Below, one piece after another: positions 18,055-26,685 of a stretch of 64,000 bases of DNA. The stretch comes from Hyphomicrobiaceae bacterium (GTDB taxonomy: Bacteria > Pseudomonadota > Alphaproteobacteria > Rhizobiales > Hyphomicrobiaceae): the NCBI GenBank assembly GCA_016793635.1, contig JAEUMD010000003.1:62001-126000 (forward strand). Direction: 5' to 3'. The translations under genes and the position numbers were made by a program. Every line of letters starts with the position of its first letter. Position 1 is the first letter of the stretch. A model generated the notes under the pieces. The model was not told where the DNA came from. It searched no databases and saw only the letters and a list, made by a program, of their open reading frames with translations.

Positions 18055-18426
18055 ATGCCCGCCCCCCACTTTCCTACCGTCGTGTTCGCCGCTGCCCTCG
18101 TCGCCGGCGCTTCGCTTGCCGGGCCATGTCCCGTTTGGGCGCAAGGCGCTCCGATCGGCGGCAGCTACTCCGCCCATGGAACCAACCCGGATGGTTCTTC
18201 GTACACCGGCACCGTGGTGATCCGGCCCGACGCCGGCCGCTACCGGTTCAGCTGGCTGATAGCGAACGGCGATACCTTCAAAGGTACGGGAACGCGAGAC
18301 GGAGATACCGTGGTCGTCGCTTGGGGCAGCAAATATCCGGTGATCTACCAGGTCGGCGCCGACGGCATCCTGCACGGCAAGTGGGACAACGGCCGCGCCA
18401 GCGAGACGCTGGTGCCGAAGAAGTAA
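18055..18426 (+). CDS. Small secreted protein of unknown function
   Basis: The 123-residue protein has a cleavable signal peptide (hydrophobic residues 8-25, likely cut after VWAQG). A beta-rich domain follows with GTNPDGSSYTGTVVI, RFSWLIANGDTFKGTGTRDGD and WGSKYPVIYQV. This pattern is seen in short alphaproteobacterial periplasmic proteins sometimes labelled fibronectin-binding-like; no activity is known. GGAGA 6 bases before the ATG sets the start. It is divergent from gatC and convergent with the UPF0173 hydrolase gene. Confidence 0.78.
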   Translation: MPAPHFPTVVFAAALVAGASLAGPCPVWAQGAPIGGSYSAHGTNPDGSSYTGTVVIRPDAGRYRFSWLIANGDTFKGTGTRDGDTVVVAWGSKYPVIYQVGADGILHGKWDNGRASETLVPKK

Positions 18427-18452
18427 TCTCCCTCGACACCTCGCCGGTGGGG

Positions 18453-19154
18453 TCAGACCGTCACGGCCTTGCCGATCGGCGGCACGACGACGTTCTGGCC
18501 CGTCATCTCAGCCACGAACGCGTCGGCCGTCGCATCGAGAAGGCCGAACGTGGCGTAGTGGCAGGGAATGACCGTCTTGAACTTGAAGTAGGTGCGGCAC
18601 GCATAGGCGGCGGTGCGTGCGCCCATCGTGAAGCGGTCGCCGATCGGCACGATGCCGATTTCGGGCTTCCACAATGCAGCGATCAACGCCATATCGGAAA
18701 AGACGTCCGTATCGCCCATGTGCAGCAGAACCGGGCCGCTCTTCGGCGTCAGCACCACGCCGTTGGCATTGCCGAGCGGATAGCCGACATCCATCTCGAC
18801 GAGGGCCGCCGAATGGTCGGCGCGCACGAGCGTGACCTTGAAATCTCCCTGGTCGGTGGTGCCGCCGGTATTCATCGGGTCGATGTTCGACACGCCCTGC
18901 TTGGCGAGCCACATGCACAAATCGTAGTTGGTGACGACCTTGGCTCCCGTTTCCTTGGCGATTTCGACCGCATCGCCGACGTGATCGCCATGACCATGGG
19001 TGATGACGACGTGGGTGGCGCCACGGATCGCGTCCGCGAAGGCGACACCGGAGCCCGTGAAGCTCGGGTTGCTCTTGAGGAACGGGTCCATAAGCACGAC
19101 GCTCGCGCCGGTTTCGACGCGGAAAGCAGAATGGCCGAGCCAGGTGATCTTCAT
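18453..19154 (-). CDS. UPF0173-family metal-dependent hydrolase (metallo-beta-lactamase fold)
   Basis: The 233-residue protein begins [14 protein letters not shown], and the metal-binding motif [12 protein letters not shown] follows. HMGDTD and a late GDRFTMG / CHYATF supply the remaining ligands of the metallo-beta-lactamase fold (UPF0173, YtkL-like). It is a cytosolic hydrolase whose substrate is unknown. It is divergent from ruvX. Confidence 0.93.
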   Translation of the reverse strand: MKITWLGHSAFRVETGASVVLMDPFLKSNPSFTGSGVAFADAIRGATHVVITHGHGDHVGDAVEIAKETGAKVVTNYDLCMWLAKQGVSNIDPMNTGGTTDQGDFKVTLVRADHSAALVEMDVGYPLGNANGVVLTPKSGPVLLHMGDTDVFSDMALIAALWKPEIGIVPIGDRFTMGARTAAYACRTYFKFKTVIPCHYATFGLLDATADAFVAEMTGQNVVVPPIGKAVTV

Positions 19155-19271
19155 GTGTCTCGTCAGCTATGATTGCAATGAGGCGATGAGGTTTCGTAGG
19201 CCGAACCGCCGCCATGGCGGCGCGGTCGCAGTATAGGCAGCCCTCCGCAACGGGCAACGGGAGACGACCTC

Positions 19272-19829
19272 GTGAATTCCAACACTCCGCCCGCAGCATC
19301 GCCGGGTGCCGCTGGCGCCGCACCGGCGCCCCGCTCCAGCATCGTGACCGACGCGAGCGAGTTCCTCGGTCTCGCCGGACCGTGCGGTCGCCTGCTCGGC
19401 CTCGACGTCGGCACGAAGACGATCGGCCTCGCCCTATCGGACGTCCTGCGCATGGTCGCGACCGGCACCGACACGATCCGCCGCACCAAGTTCCGCGACG
19501 ATGCCCGCCAGCTTCTCGACCTCGCGACAAGCCAGCAGGTTGCCGGCTTCGTTATCGGCCTGCCGCTCGACATGATCGGCACATCCGGTCCGCGCGTACA
19601 GGCGACGCGCGCGTTCGCCCGCAATCTCGCCGCCCTGACCCGTCTCCCCATGCTGTTGTGGGACGAGCGGCTGACGACGGCCGCCGCCGAGCGCATGCTG
19701 ATCGAGGCCGATCAGAGCCGTAAACGTCGCGCCGAGGTGATCGACAAAGTGGCGGCGACGCTTATTTTACAGGGAGCACTCGACCGCCTGCGGACTGCGG
19801 GGCCAGGAGCCTCGTCATCCGCACCGTAA
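19272..19829 (+). CDS. ruvX: Holliday junction resolvase-like RuvX / YqgF 16S rRNA-processing nuclease
   Basis: The 185-residue protein has the RNase H-like signatures [34 protein letters not shown] and [16 protein letters not shown], including the conserved acidic residues. In E. coli, YqgF processes the 5' end of 16S pre-rRNA; resolvase activity has been reported for some homologues. It starts with GTG. The first 35 residues are an Ala/Pro-rich extension that is not part of the fold. Confidence 0.94.
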   Translation: MNSNTPPAASPGAAGAAPAPRSSIVTDASEFLGLAGPCGRLLGLDVGTKTIGLALSDVLRMVATGTDTIRRTKFRDDARQLLDLATSQQVAGFVIGLPLDMIGTSGPRVQATRAFARNLAALTRLPMLLWDERLTTAAAERMLIEADQSRKRRAEVIDKVAATLILQGALDRLRTAGPGASSSAP

Positions 19830-20081
19830 TAGCGGCGCGAATGCCGATGATATCGCTACCTACCTATGCCCAAGCACGACATCGAGGTTGCGAGCGTTCG
19901 TCATGTCTTTGACGTCGGACCTCGCTCTCGCGGTTCCGTAACGCCACCCCTTCCACACCGCTCGCCCTACCACTACCGTCACGCCAGAAGGCGAAGCCCC
20001 TGCTCAATCCCAACGCGCGATCGCGCTGTATCCGGTCCCGCACGACGACCGCGACACCACGATCCGAACCGGCTGGACCCC

Positions 20082-20768
20082 ATGACCGTGCTCGACATCC
20101 TCTCACTCGTCTGGTTCGCGGGCACACTCGGGCTATTCGAGATCGCCTTGCGGATCGAACGACTGGCGGCCCGCAGCCTCACCGCTTCCGTGCAGGAGCA
20201 ACGCCGCCGCTGGATCGCCAACATGGCGAAGCGAGAACAGCGACAGTACGACGCTATTCTCATGTCCAACCTCACGCAGAGCCTCGCATTCTTCGCGTCG
20301 ACCAGCGTGCTCGGCATCGGCGGGCTCGCCGCGATCCTCGGCTATGGCGATCAGGCCCAGCAACTTCTCGAGCAGATCCCTTATGTGGCCCGCGCCACGC
20401 CGGCCGTCTGGGAAATCAAGATCCTCTTCCTGATGGGTATTCTGATCTATGCATTCTTCAAATTCGCGTGGGCGTTCCGACTGTCGCATTACACAGTCAT
20501 AACGTTCGGAGCGATGCCGGCCTCCGACCACCCCGATACGCTGGAACGCGCCCGCTACGTCGAACAGATCGCCGATCTGCTCGGCCTCGTCGGCGACCAC
20601 GCCAACGCGGGTCTGCGGTCGTTCTATTATGCGTTCGCCGCCATTGCCTGGTTCTTCCACCCGCTGCTGTTCATCGCCTCGGCGACGCTGGTGACGCTGG
20701 TGCTGCTCAGGCGGGAATTCCTGTCACGGGCCTCGCGCATCCTGCGCAAGGTGCATGCTCCGGGCTGA
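20082..20768 (+). CDS. DUF599 family membrane protein
   Basis: The 228-residue protein has an N-terminal membrane segment (MTVLDILSLVWFAGTLGLFE), a basic cytoplasmic stretch with RRRWIANMAKRE, then three more membrane segments. It includes KFAWAFRLSHYTVITFGAMP and FYYAFAAIAWFFHPLLF, the conserved DUF599 pattern. Function is unknown. The start was placed at ATG 20082 because the upstream 70 codons are Arg/Pro-rich and unlike the family. Confidence 0.88.
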   Translation: MTVLDILSLVWFAGTLGLFEIALRIERLAARSLTASVQEQRRRWIANMAKREQRQYDAILMSNLTQSLAFFASTSVLGIGGLAAILGYGDQAQQLLEQIPYVARATPAVWEIKILFLMGILIYAFFKFAWAFRLSHYTVITFGAMPASDHPDTLERARYVEQIADLLGLVGDHANAGLRSFYYAFAAIAWFFHPLLFIASATLVTLVLLRREFLSRASRILRKVHAPG

Positions 20769-21200
20769 ACGCTGCTGGTGCGGAACGGCTGCCACCATTC
20801 GGACACGAATACCCGTTCACGTGAAATTGTATCTCAGCGCCGGGCTCGGCCTCAGGCCGCCTGGCATTGCATCGGCACTTGGCTGGGTGATCCGATAATC
20901 GTCTGAAATTGCTCGCACACAGCAGGCTAACCTCATCGAATTGTCGGCTGGCGGGTTGACGTGGCAGGGCGCTCCCTCCGAATTCTGGGATGCCACGTAC
21001 AAGTCCGCTTGCATAATCCGCCGAAATCGAAATACTGTATTTCCGTTGGCGGGAAGATATCCGGCTCTTGCGCTCGCTGCGCCGCATCGCCGTTGCTCCG
21101 CACCTTCGACGACCCGAGCGGTCGCCCAACACACCCGACAACGTACCTCTGGGTACCAGCTTCGCATGAGCCCAATCCACAGCCAGGGAAGCACTGGACT
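20769..21200. other. Intergenic region upstream of marR
   Basis: 432 bases hold no supportable gene. The right half is less GC-rich and carries a perfect 15-base palindrome (21029-21043). The rest shows nothing recognisable. Confidence 0.6.
21029..21043. promoter_or_regulatory. Palindromic candidate operator of the MarR regulator
   Basis: GAAATAC-T-GTATTTC is a perfect dyad with 7-base arms, lying in an A/T-rich patch 158 bases upstream of the marR start. TTGCAT, 18 bases before TACTGT, could be a promoter overlapped by the dyad. MarR proteins typically bind such short palindromes in their own promoter. Binding is inferred. Confidence 0.45.
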
Positions 21201-21692
21201 ATGAACACGAACAACAGACCCCAGGTGCCGTCTTCGGCTCTCCACCTCCTGCATCGCGCGGGCCAGATTGCCGATGAGTTGTTCACGCTCAAGACTGGAG
21301 GCAGCGATCTAACCCCCAGGCAATTCGAGGTACTCCGCGCTATTTCCATGTCGGAAGAACCGAGCCAGACGGTTCTCGTCGAGATGACCGGCATCGACCG
21401 CTCGACGCTCGCCGACATCGTGCGCCGCCTCGTCGATCGCGGCCTCGTCAGCCGCAAGCGCACGCGCCACGACGCGCGCATGTACGCGCTACGCCTCAGC
21501 GAGAAGGGCGAAGCCGCCATCCATGCCGCGACGCCGGCCGTCGAGCAGACGGACGAGGCGCTGCTGAGCCCGCTGGCTCAACGCGAGCGTGAGGCGTTCC
21601 TCAAGGGGCTCGAGCGGGTCGTCGAGGAATACTCGAGCCGCCAGGCCGGTGAGCCGCAGTCACAGCAACAGCCGTCACCGCCACAGCAGTAA
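21201..21692 (+). CDS. MarR family transcriptional regulator
   Basis: The 163-residue protein has the MarR winged helix: LTPRQFEVLRAIS, then VEMTGIDRSTLADIVRRLVDRGLVSRKR as the recognition helix, and the wing with DARMYALRLSEKGEAAI. The C-terminus is Gln/Pro-rich (QSQQQPSPPQQ), which is unusual and probably disordered. MarR dimers repress target promoters until a small ligand or oxidant binds. No obvious efflux or detoxification target is adjacent, so autoregulation or remote targets are likely. Confidence 0.92.
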   Translation: MNTNNRPQVPSSALHLLHRAGQIADELFTLKTGGSDLTPRQFEVLRAISMSEEPSQTVLVEMTGIDRSTLADIVRRLVDRGLVSRKRTRHDARMYALRLSEKGEAAIHAATPAVEQTDEALLSPLAQREREAFLKGLERVVEEYSSRQAGEPQSQQQPSPPQQ

Positions 21693-21957
21693 CGGACCGC
21701 AGCAAAAGCCGACCGCGGAACAGTCTGCCCAGAGTGCTCCACGGTCAGCAAACCCATCCCGGCTGTCGGGACACCACCGTATCGGGCGCCGTTCCCGACC
21801 GCCGCCCCGCCCGATGTCTGGCGGTGAGCTTCATACCGACGGTTGCGGGTCCCGGCGCACCTCGGGAAGCGCTACGTAACCATACCAGCCTTGCCGCCCC
21901 GGTGCGCGCTGAGGCCACCTTGCCTTGTCGGCGAATTGAGCCTATGAGGCGGCTTCG

Positions 21958-22908
21958 ATGAAAACTTCTGTCGCGAAATCTCCCCGGTTCACCCACCGGC
22001 ACCTGCTCTCCTGCGAGCAGTTGTCCGCGCCTGATATCGAGCATCTCCTCGATATCGCCGACAAGGCGGCAGACTCCAACCGGTCGAAGAACCGCAAGAC
22101 GGACGTTCTCGCCGGACGCTCCCTCATCAACCTGTTCTTCGAAGCCTCGACCCGCACGCAGGCGTCGTTCGAGATGGCCGCCAAGCGGCTCGGCGCCGAC
22201 GTCCTCAACATGAACGTCTCGACCTCGTCGGTGCAGAAAGGCGAGACGCTGGTCGATACCGCCGTCACGCTCAATGCCATGCGGCCGGACATCATCGTCG
22301 TGCGTCATCACTCGGCTGGCGCTGTTGCCCTGCTCTCGCAGAAGGTCGATTGCTCGGTCGTCAATGCCGGTGACGGCGCGCACCAGCACCCGACGCAGGC
22401 GCTGCTCGACGCGCTCACTATTCGTCGCGCAAAGGGGCGCGTCGGTGGTCTCACCGTCGCCATCTGCGGCGACATCCTGCACAGCCGCGTCGCCCGCTCG
22501 AACATCACACTACTCAACACGCTCGGAGCGAACGTTCGGATCGTCGCGCCATCGACGCTGCTTCCGGCCGCCGCCGACCGGCTCGGCGCCGAGGTCTTCA
22601 CCGACATGCGCGATGGCATCTCCGGCGCCGACGTCGTCATGATGCTGAGACTGCAGAACGAGCGCATGGAGGGTTCCTTCGTGCCCTCGACCCGCGAGTT
22701 CTTCCATTTCTTCGGTCTCGACCAGGAAAAGCTCGGCCTCGCCAAGCCCGACGCGCTGATCATGCACCCCGGCCCCATGAACCGCGGCGTCGAGATCGCC
22801 TCGACTGTCGCCGACCATTCCCGCAGCGTCATCCGCGAGCAGGTCGAGATGGGTGTCGCCGTGCGCATGGCCGTACTCGAGGCGCTGGCGAGTAACCTGC
22901 CGAGCTGA
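21958..22908 (+). CDS. pyrB: Aspartate carbamoyltransferase catalytic subunit
   Basis: The 316-residue protein has the carbamoyl-phosphate motif [12 protein letters not shown] (STRT at 64-67), the [10 protein letters not shown] active-site loop and the aspartate-binding [10 protein letters not shown]. It commits carbamoyl phosphate and aspartate to pyrimidine synthesis. The downstream gene is a dihydroorotase homologue with degenerate metal ligands. This resembles the PyrB-PyrC' complexes of pseudomonads, in which the pseudo-dihydroorotase is needed for assembly. Confidence 0.97.
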   Translation: MKTSVAKSPRFTHRHLLSCEQLSAPDIEHLLDIADKAADSNRSKNRKTDVLAGRSLINLFFEASTRTQASFEMAAKRLGADVLNMNVSTSSVQKGETLVDTAVTLNAMRPDIIVVRHHSAGAVALLSQKVDCSVVNAGDGAHQHPTQALLDALTIRRAKGRVGGLTVAICGDILHSRVARSNITLLNTLGANVRIVAPSTLLPAAADRLGAEVFTDMRDGISGADVVMMLRLQNERMEGSFVPSTREFFHFFGLDQEKLGLAKPDALIMHPGPMNRGVEIASTVADHSRSVIREQVEMGVAVRMAVLEALASNLPS

Positions 22909-22955
22909 TCGGATCGGTTCGCGGAGTAGATTTTCTTACAACGAGCGAGGAGCCG

Positions 22956-24323
22956 ATGGCCGCCACCGCACCGAGGTCGTCAGCAGCCGGCAAGGGCGCT
23001 CGCAGCACAGCGCAGCCGGGGCTGCCGCGCACCGCCTTCCTCAACGCACGACTCGTCGATCCGGCCACCGGTCGCGACGAGCAGGGCGGACTTCTGGTCG
23101 AGGGCTCGGCCATCGCCGATCTCGGGCCACATCTGCGGCGTAACGCGCCATCTGGCGCCGATGTCGTCGACTGCCGCGGCTGCGTGCTGGCGCCGGGTCT
23201 GATCGACGCCCAGGTGTTCGTCGGCGAGCCGGGCGCGGAGCACCGTGAAACCCTCAAGACCGCCTCGCACGCGGCCGCGGCCGGCGGCGTCACCACCATC
23301 GTCGTGATGCCGGACACCAAGCCCGTGATCGACCAGGTGGCCCTCGTCGACTTCATCCAGCGCCGTGCGCGTGACAACGCCGTCGTCCACGTCGCCACCA
23401 TGGCGGCGGCCACCAAGGGCCTCGCCGGCGAGGAGATGGCCGAAATCGGCCTGCTCAAGCGAGCCGGCGCCGTCGCGTTCTCCAACGGCAAGGAGAGCAT
23501 CGCCAACACGCGCGTCATGCGTAACGTGCTCAACTACGCCAAGGATTTCGGCGCCCTCATCGTCCATCACACCGAAGACCCTTACCTGTCGCGCAACGCC
23601 GCGATGAACTCGGGAGAGACGGCGACGAGGCTTGGCCTCTCGGGCGTTTCGAAGGTGGCCGAAATCCTGGTGCTCGAGCGCGACCTCAGGCTCGTCGAAC
23701 TGACGCGCTCGCGCTATCACGCCGCGATCCTCACCTGCCCGGAAAGCCTGGAGGTGGTGCGCCAGGCTAAGGCACGCGGTCTCGCCGTCACCTGCGGCAC
23801 ATCGATCAATCACCTGACGCTCAACGAAGGCGACATCGGCTCGTACCGTACCTTCTACAAAATGCGCCCGCCGCTGCGCAGCGAGGACGACCGGCGCGCG
23901 ATGGTCGAAGCGCTGGCCGCTGGCGAAATCGACATCATCGTCTCGAGCCACGACCCGCAGGACGCCGACGTCAAGCGGCGGCCGTTCGCTGAAGCCGCTG
24001 ATGGCGCGGTAGGTCTTGAAACGTTGCTGGCCGCGGGCTTGCGACTGGTCCACGGCGGCCATGTCACACTCAACCAGCTCCTCGCGCCGATGACCGTCAA
24101 TCCGGCGCGCCTGCTTGGCCTCCCCGGCGGCCATCTCGCCAAGGGTTACCCTGCCGACCTGGTGCTGTTCGACCCCGACGAGCCATGGGTGGTGAACAAG
24201 GACCTGCTGCGCTCTCGCTCCAAGAACTCGCCGTTCGACGAGGCGCGGCTGCAAGGACGGGTGCTCCGAACCGTTGTTGCCGGCGAGACGGTCTATCAGT
24301 ACGCTGGCGTCGAGCGGACCTGA
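22956..24323 (+). CDS. pyrC: Dihydroorotase homologue (pyrC'-type, probably catalytically inactive)
   Basis: The 455-residue amidohydrolase follows pyrB by 47 bases with GAGGAG before its ATG. The fold is clear ([59 protein letters not shown]). The metal-binding HxH that should follow GLID is Q86-V-F88, and the usual TDHAPH segment reads SSHDPQ (330-335). Both changes remove canonical catalytic residues. By analogy with pseudomonad PyrC' it probably scaffolds PyrB. A second, active dihydroorotase should then exist elsewhere. Confidence 0.88.
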   Translation: MAATAPRSSAAGKGARSTAQPGLPRTAFLNARLVDPATGRDEQGGLLVEGSAIADLGPHLRRNAPSGADVVDCRGCVLAPGLIDAQVFVGEPGAEHRETLKTASHAAAAGGVTTIVVMPDTKPVIDQVALVDFIQRRARDNAVVHVATMAAATKGLAGEEMAEIGLLKRAGAVAFSNGKESIANTRVMRNVLNYAKDFGALIVHHTEDPYLSRNAAMNSGETATRLGLSGVSKVAEILVLERDLRLVELTRSRYHAAILTCPESLEVVRQAKARGLAVTCGTSINHLTLNEGDIGSYRTFYKMRPPLRSEDDRRAMVEALAAGEIDIIVSSHDPQDADVKRRPFAEAADGAVGLETLLAAGLRLVHGGHVTLNQLLAPMTVNPARLLGLPGGHLAKGYPADLVLFDPDEPWVVNKDLLRSRSKNSPFDEARLQGRVLRTVVAGETVYQYAGVERT

Positions 24324-24372
24324 CACGCTCCATCACGCGATCAATGAAGCCGTTGACGGGGGACTGAGCCCG

Positions 24373-24996
24373 ATGGATCTCGTTCTGAGCCCCTGGAGCC
24401 TCGCCGCCATCGCACTCGGCTACCTGCTCGGCTCGATCCCCTTCGGCCTGCTGCTCACCCGAGCCGCCGGAATGGGTGACGTGCGCAAGATCGGCTCTGG
24501 CAATATCGGCGCCACCAACGTCCTGCGCACCGGCAACAAGAAGCTCGCCGCTCTGACGCTTCTGCTCGACGCACTCAAAGGCACCGCCGCGGTATTCGCC
24601 GGCCATTGGCTCGGTGCGCACGGCGGCGTCGCCATCCTGGCCTCGCTGCTCGCCGGGCTCGCCGCGTTCCTCGGCCATGTCTTCCCGATCTGGCTCGGCT
24701 TCAAAGGCGGCAAGGGCGTCGCAACCTACATCGGCGTTCTACTCGGCGCCGCCTGGAAGCTCGCCGTGATCTTTTGTGGCGTCTGGCTGCTGACCGCCGT
24801 CGCCACCCGCTATTCCTCGCTGTCGGCGCTGGTCGCGGCGATCACGGTTCCGATTGCCGCCTGGTTCGTCGACTCCCCCGCCCTCGCCCTGCTCGCCGCG
24901 ATCCTGAGCCTGCTGCTCATCTGGAAGCACGACGCCAATATCCGCCGCCTCCTTGCGGGCGACGAGCCGCGCATCGGATCTGCCAAGAAAGCCTGA
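24373..24996 (+). CDS. plsY: Acyl-phosphate:glycerol-3-phosphate acyltransferase
   Basis: The 207-residue membrane protein carries the three PlsY loops: [30 protein letters not shown] and [18 protein letters not shown]. It transfers the acyl group from acyl phosphate to glycerol-3-phosphate, the first step of phospholipid synthesis. The ATG at 24373 places the first membrane helix correctly. It is followed after 2 bases by dprA, an order common in alphaproteobacteria. Confidence 0.96.
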   Translation: MDLVLSPWSLAAIALGYLLGSIPFGLLLTRAAGMGDVRKIGSGNIGATNVLRTGNKKLAALTLLLDALKGTAAVFAGHWLGAHGGVAILASLLAGLAAFLGHVFPIWLGFKGGKGVATYIGVLLGAAWKLAVIFCGVWLLTAVATRYSSLSALVAAITVPIAAWFVDSPALALLAAILSLLLIWKHDANIRRLLAGDEPRIGSAKKA

Positions 24997-24998
24997 GC

Positions 24999-26147
24999 GT
25001 GGACCTGTTCGCGGCGGCGCCGCTGCCCATTGCCGTGCTCGACCACGAACAGCGTGTCGCCTGCCTGCGGCTCATCCGCTCAGACAATGTCGGCCCGGTC
25101 ACGTTCCGGGAGCTGGTCAACCACTACGGTGGAGCGGACGCCGCGCTCGCAGCGCTGCCCGAGCTCGTTCGGCGCGGCGGCGGCAAGGGCCGCGCTCGCG
25201 TCACCTCGCGCGCCGAGGCCGAACGCGAGCTCGAGCGTGCCGGCCGCACCGGCGCCGTGCCGCTGTTCACGATCGAGCCCGGCTACCCGCGCGCGCTCGC
25301 AGCCATCGAGGCGCCGCCCCCGCTCGTCTACGTGCGTGGCGACACCACGCTGCTCGAGCGCTCCGCCATCGCGGTGGTCGGCTCGCGAGAGGCGTCTGCG
25401 GCCGGCCTCAAGCTGACGCGGCTTCTTACCCACGGCATCGCGGCGGCCGGTTACGCGATCGTCTCTGGCCTCGCCCGTGGTGTTGACGCCGTGGCGCACG
25501 AGGCCGCGCTTGCAAGCGGCACCATCGCTGTGGTCGCGGGCGGCGTCGACGTGATCTACCCGCCCGAGAACGACGCACTGCAGAGGGCCATCGCCGAGCG
25601 CGGGGTTGTTGTTTCGGAGATGCCACCGGGCTTCCAGCCACGAGCCAAGGACTTCCCCCGCCGAAACCGTCTGATCGCGGCGTTGTCGCTCGGCGTACTC
25701 GTCGTCGAGGCTGCACGCCGTTCCGGCACGCTCGTCACCGCACGCCTCGCCGCCGAGCTTGGACGCGAAGTCTTCGCGGTTCCCGGTCACCCGCTCGATC
25801 CCCGCGCGGAGGGGACCAATCATCTGTTGAAACGGGGCGCGACACTCGCCACCTGCGCCGACGACGTGATCGACGCGCTGCGGCCCATATCGGGTCTGCC
25901 CACCGGGGCGTTCGCCGAGGGGCCTCCACCCGTGACGCTGCAACCGCCGCCGTTGCCGCCACCTCTGATCGGAGACGACGATCGCGCCCGTGTGCTCGCC
26001 GCGCTCGGTCCTGCTCCTTGCGATCTCGACGCGCTCGCCCGCGCCTCCGGCCTGCCCGCCCGCGCCATCGGCATCGTGCTGATGGAGCTGGAACTCGCCG
26101 GCCGGGTCACCCGCCATGGCGGCCAGCTCTTCTCACGGATCGATTAG
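24999..26147 (+). CDS. dprA: DNA-processing protein DprA/Smf
   Basis: The 382-residue protein starts with GTG two bases after plsY. It has an N-terminal helical/SAM-like region (CLRLIRSDNVGPVTFREL), the Rossmann-like DprA core (AIAVVGSREASAAG, SGLARGVDAVAHEAAL, GVDVIYPPEN, RNRLIAALS) and a C-terminal winged helix (CDLDALARASGLPARAIGIVLMELELAG). DprA loads RecA on incoming single-stranded DNA in transformation. No other competence gene is in the window. Confidence 0.95.
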   Translation: MDLFAAAPLPIAVLDHEQRVACLRLIRSDNVGPVTFRELVNHYGGADAALAALPELVRRGGGKGRARVTSRAEAERELERAGRTGAVPLFTIEPGYPRALAAIEAPPPLVYVRGDTTLLERSAIAVVGSREASAAGLKLTRLLTHGIAAAGYAIVSGLARGVDAVAHEAALASGTIAVVAGGVDVIYPPENDALQRAIAERGVVVSEMPPGFQPRAKDFPRRNRLIAALSLGVLVVEAARRSGTLVTARLAAELGREVFAVPGHPLDPRAEGTNHLLKRGATLATCADDVIDALRPISGLPTGAFAEGPPPVTLQPPPLPPPLIGDDDRARVLAALGPAPCDLDALARASGLPARAIGIVLMELELAGRVTRHGGQLFSRID

Positions 26148-26211
26148 CGGCGTGGAATTGGCGTTGATGGAACGGCGTTGGCCGACTGTCCTGTTCCGCG
26201 CGACGTACACT

Positions 26212-26469
26212 TCAGCGCATGCGGGCCGCCTGCTGGCGCGCCTCCGCATAGGCGAGATCGAGAATCCCGGCGAGAGTCCGCAGCTCCGCCCGCAGCGACA
26301 TGTCGCGCAGCTCGTGCACCATGTCGGCGACATAGTCGAGCTGCTCGGCAAGGGCGGCGCGATACGTGTGCTGGGCCTTGCCCTCCTCAGACGCCAGCTC
26401 CATTTCGTTCCGGTCACTGCTCACGATGCCCTCCCGCGCCGCCGTCTGGCGCGCCGCCGAATCCCGCAC
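26212..26469 (-). CDS. Small conserved helical protein of unknown function
   Basis: The 85-residue acidic/helical protein has a core reading EQLDYVADMVHELRDMSLRA followed by AGILDLAYAEAR. I recall similar short proteins in Rhizobiales next to topA/dprA, but no function is assigned. The first 20 residues may be non-coding; an internal ATG (MELASEEG) would shorten it. It converges with dprA and is divergent from topA. Confidence 0.7.
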   Translation of the reverse strand: MRDSAARQTAAREGIVSSDRNEMELASEEGKAQHTYRAALAEQLDYVADMVHELRDMSLRAELRTLAGILDLAYAEARQQAARMR

Positions 26470-26685
26470 ACAACCATTGAGGGCAATATGCTACCTTTAA
26501 TTGCATTCGTCAAACAGGCGCCACCCGCCAAGGTTTGACACGAAGCGGCACTTCGCAGATGTTGCCCCGCCGTAAGCAGGAATGCCGGACCGTCCCTAGC
26601 CCGTATGCGCCGCATTCGGGGCGCACCATGCTATTCCAGGCCAGATGTGGCGCGTGCCGCCCGGGCCAGACCAGAAAGACGCCTG

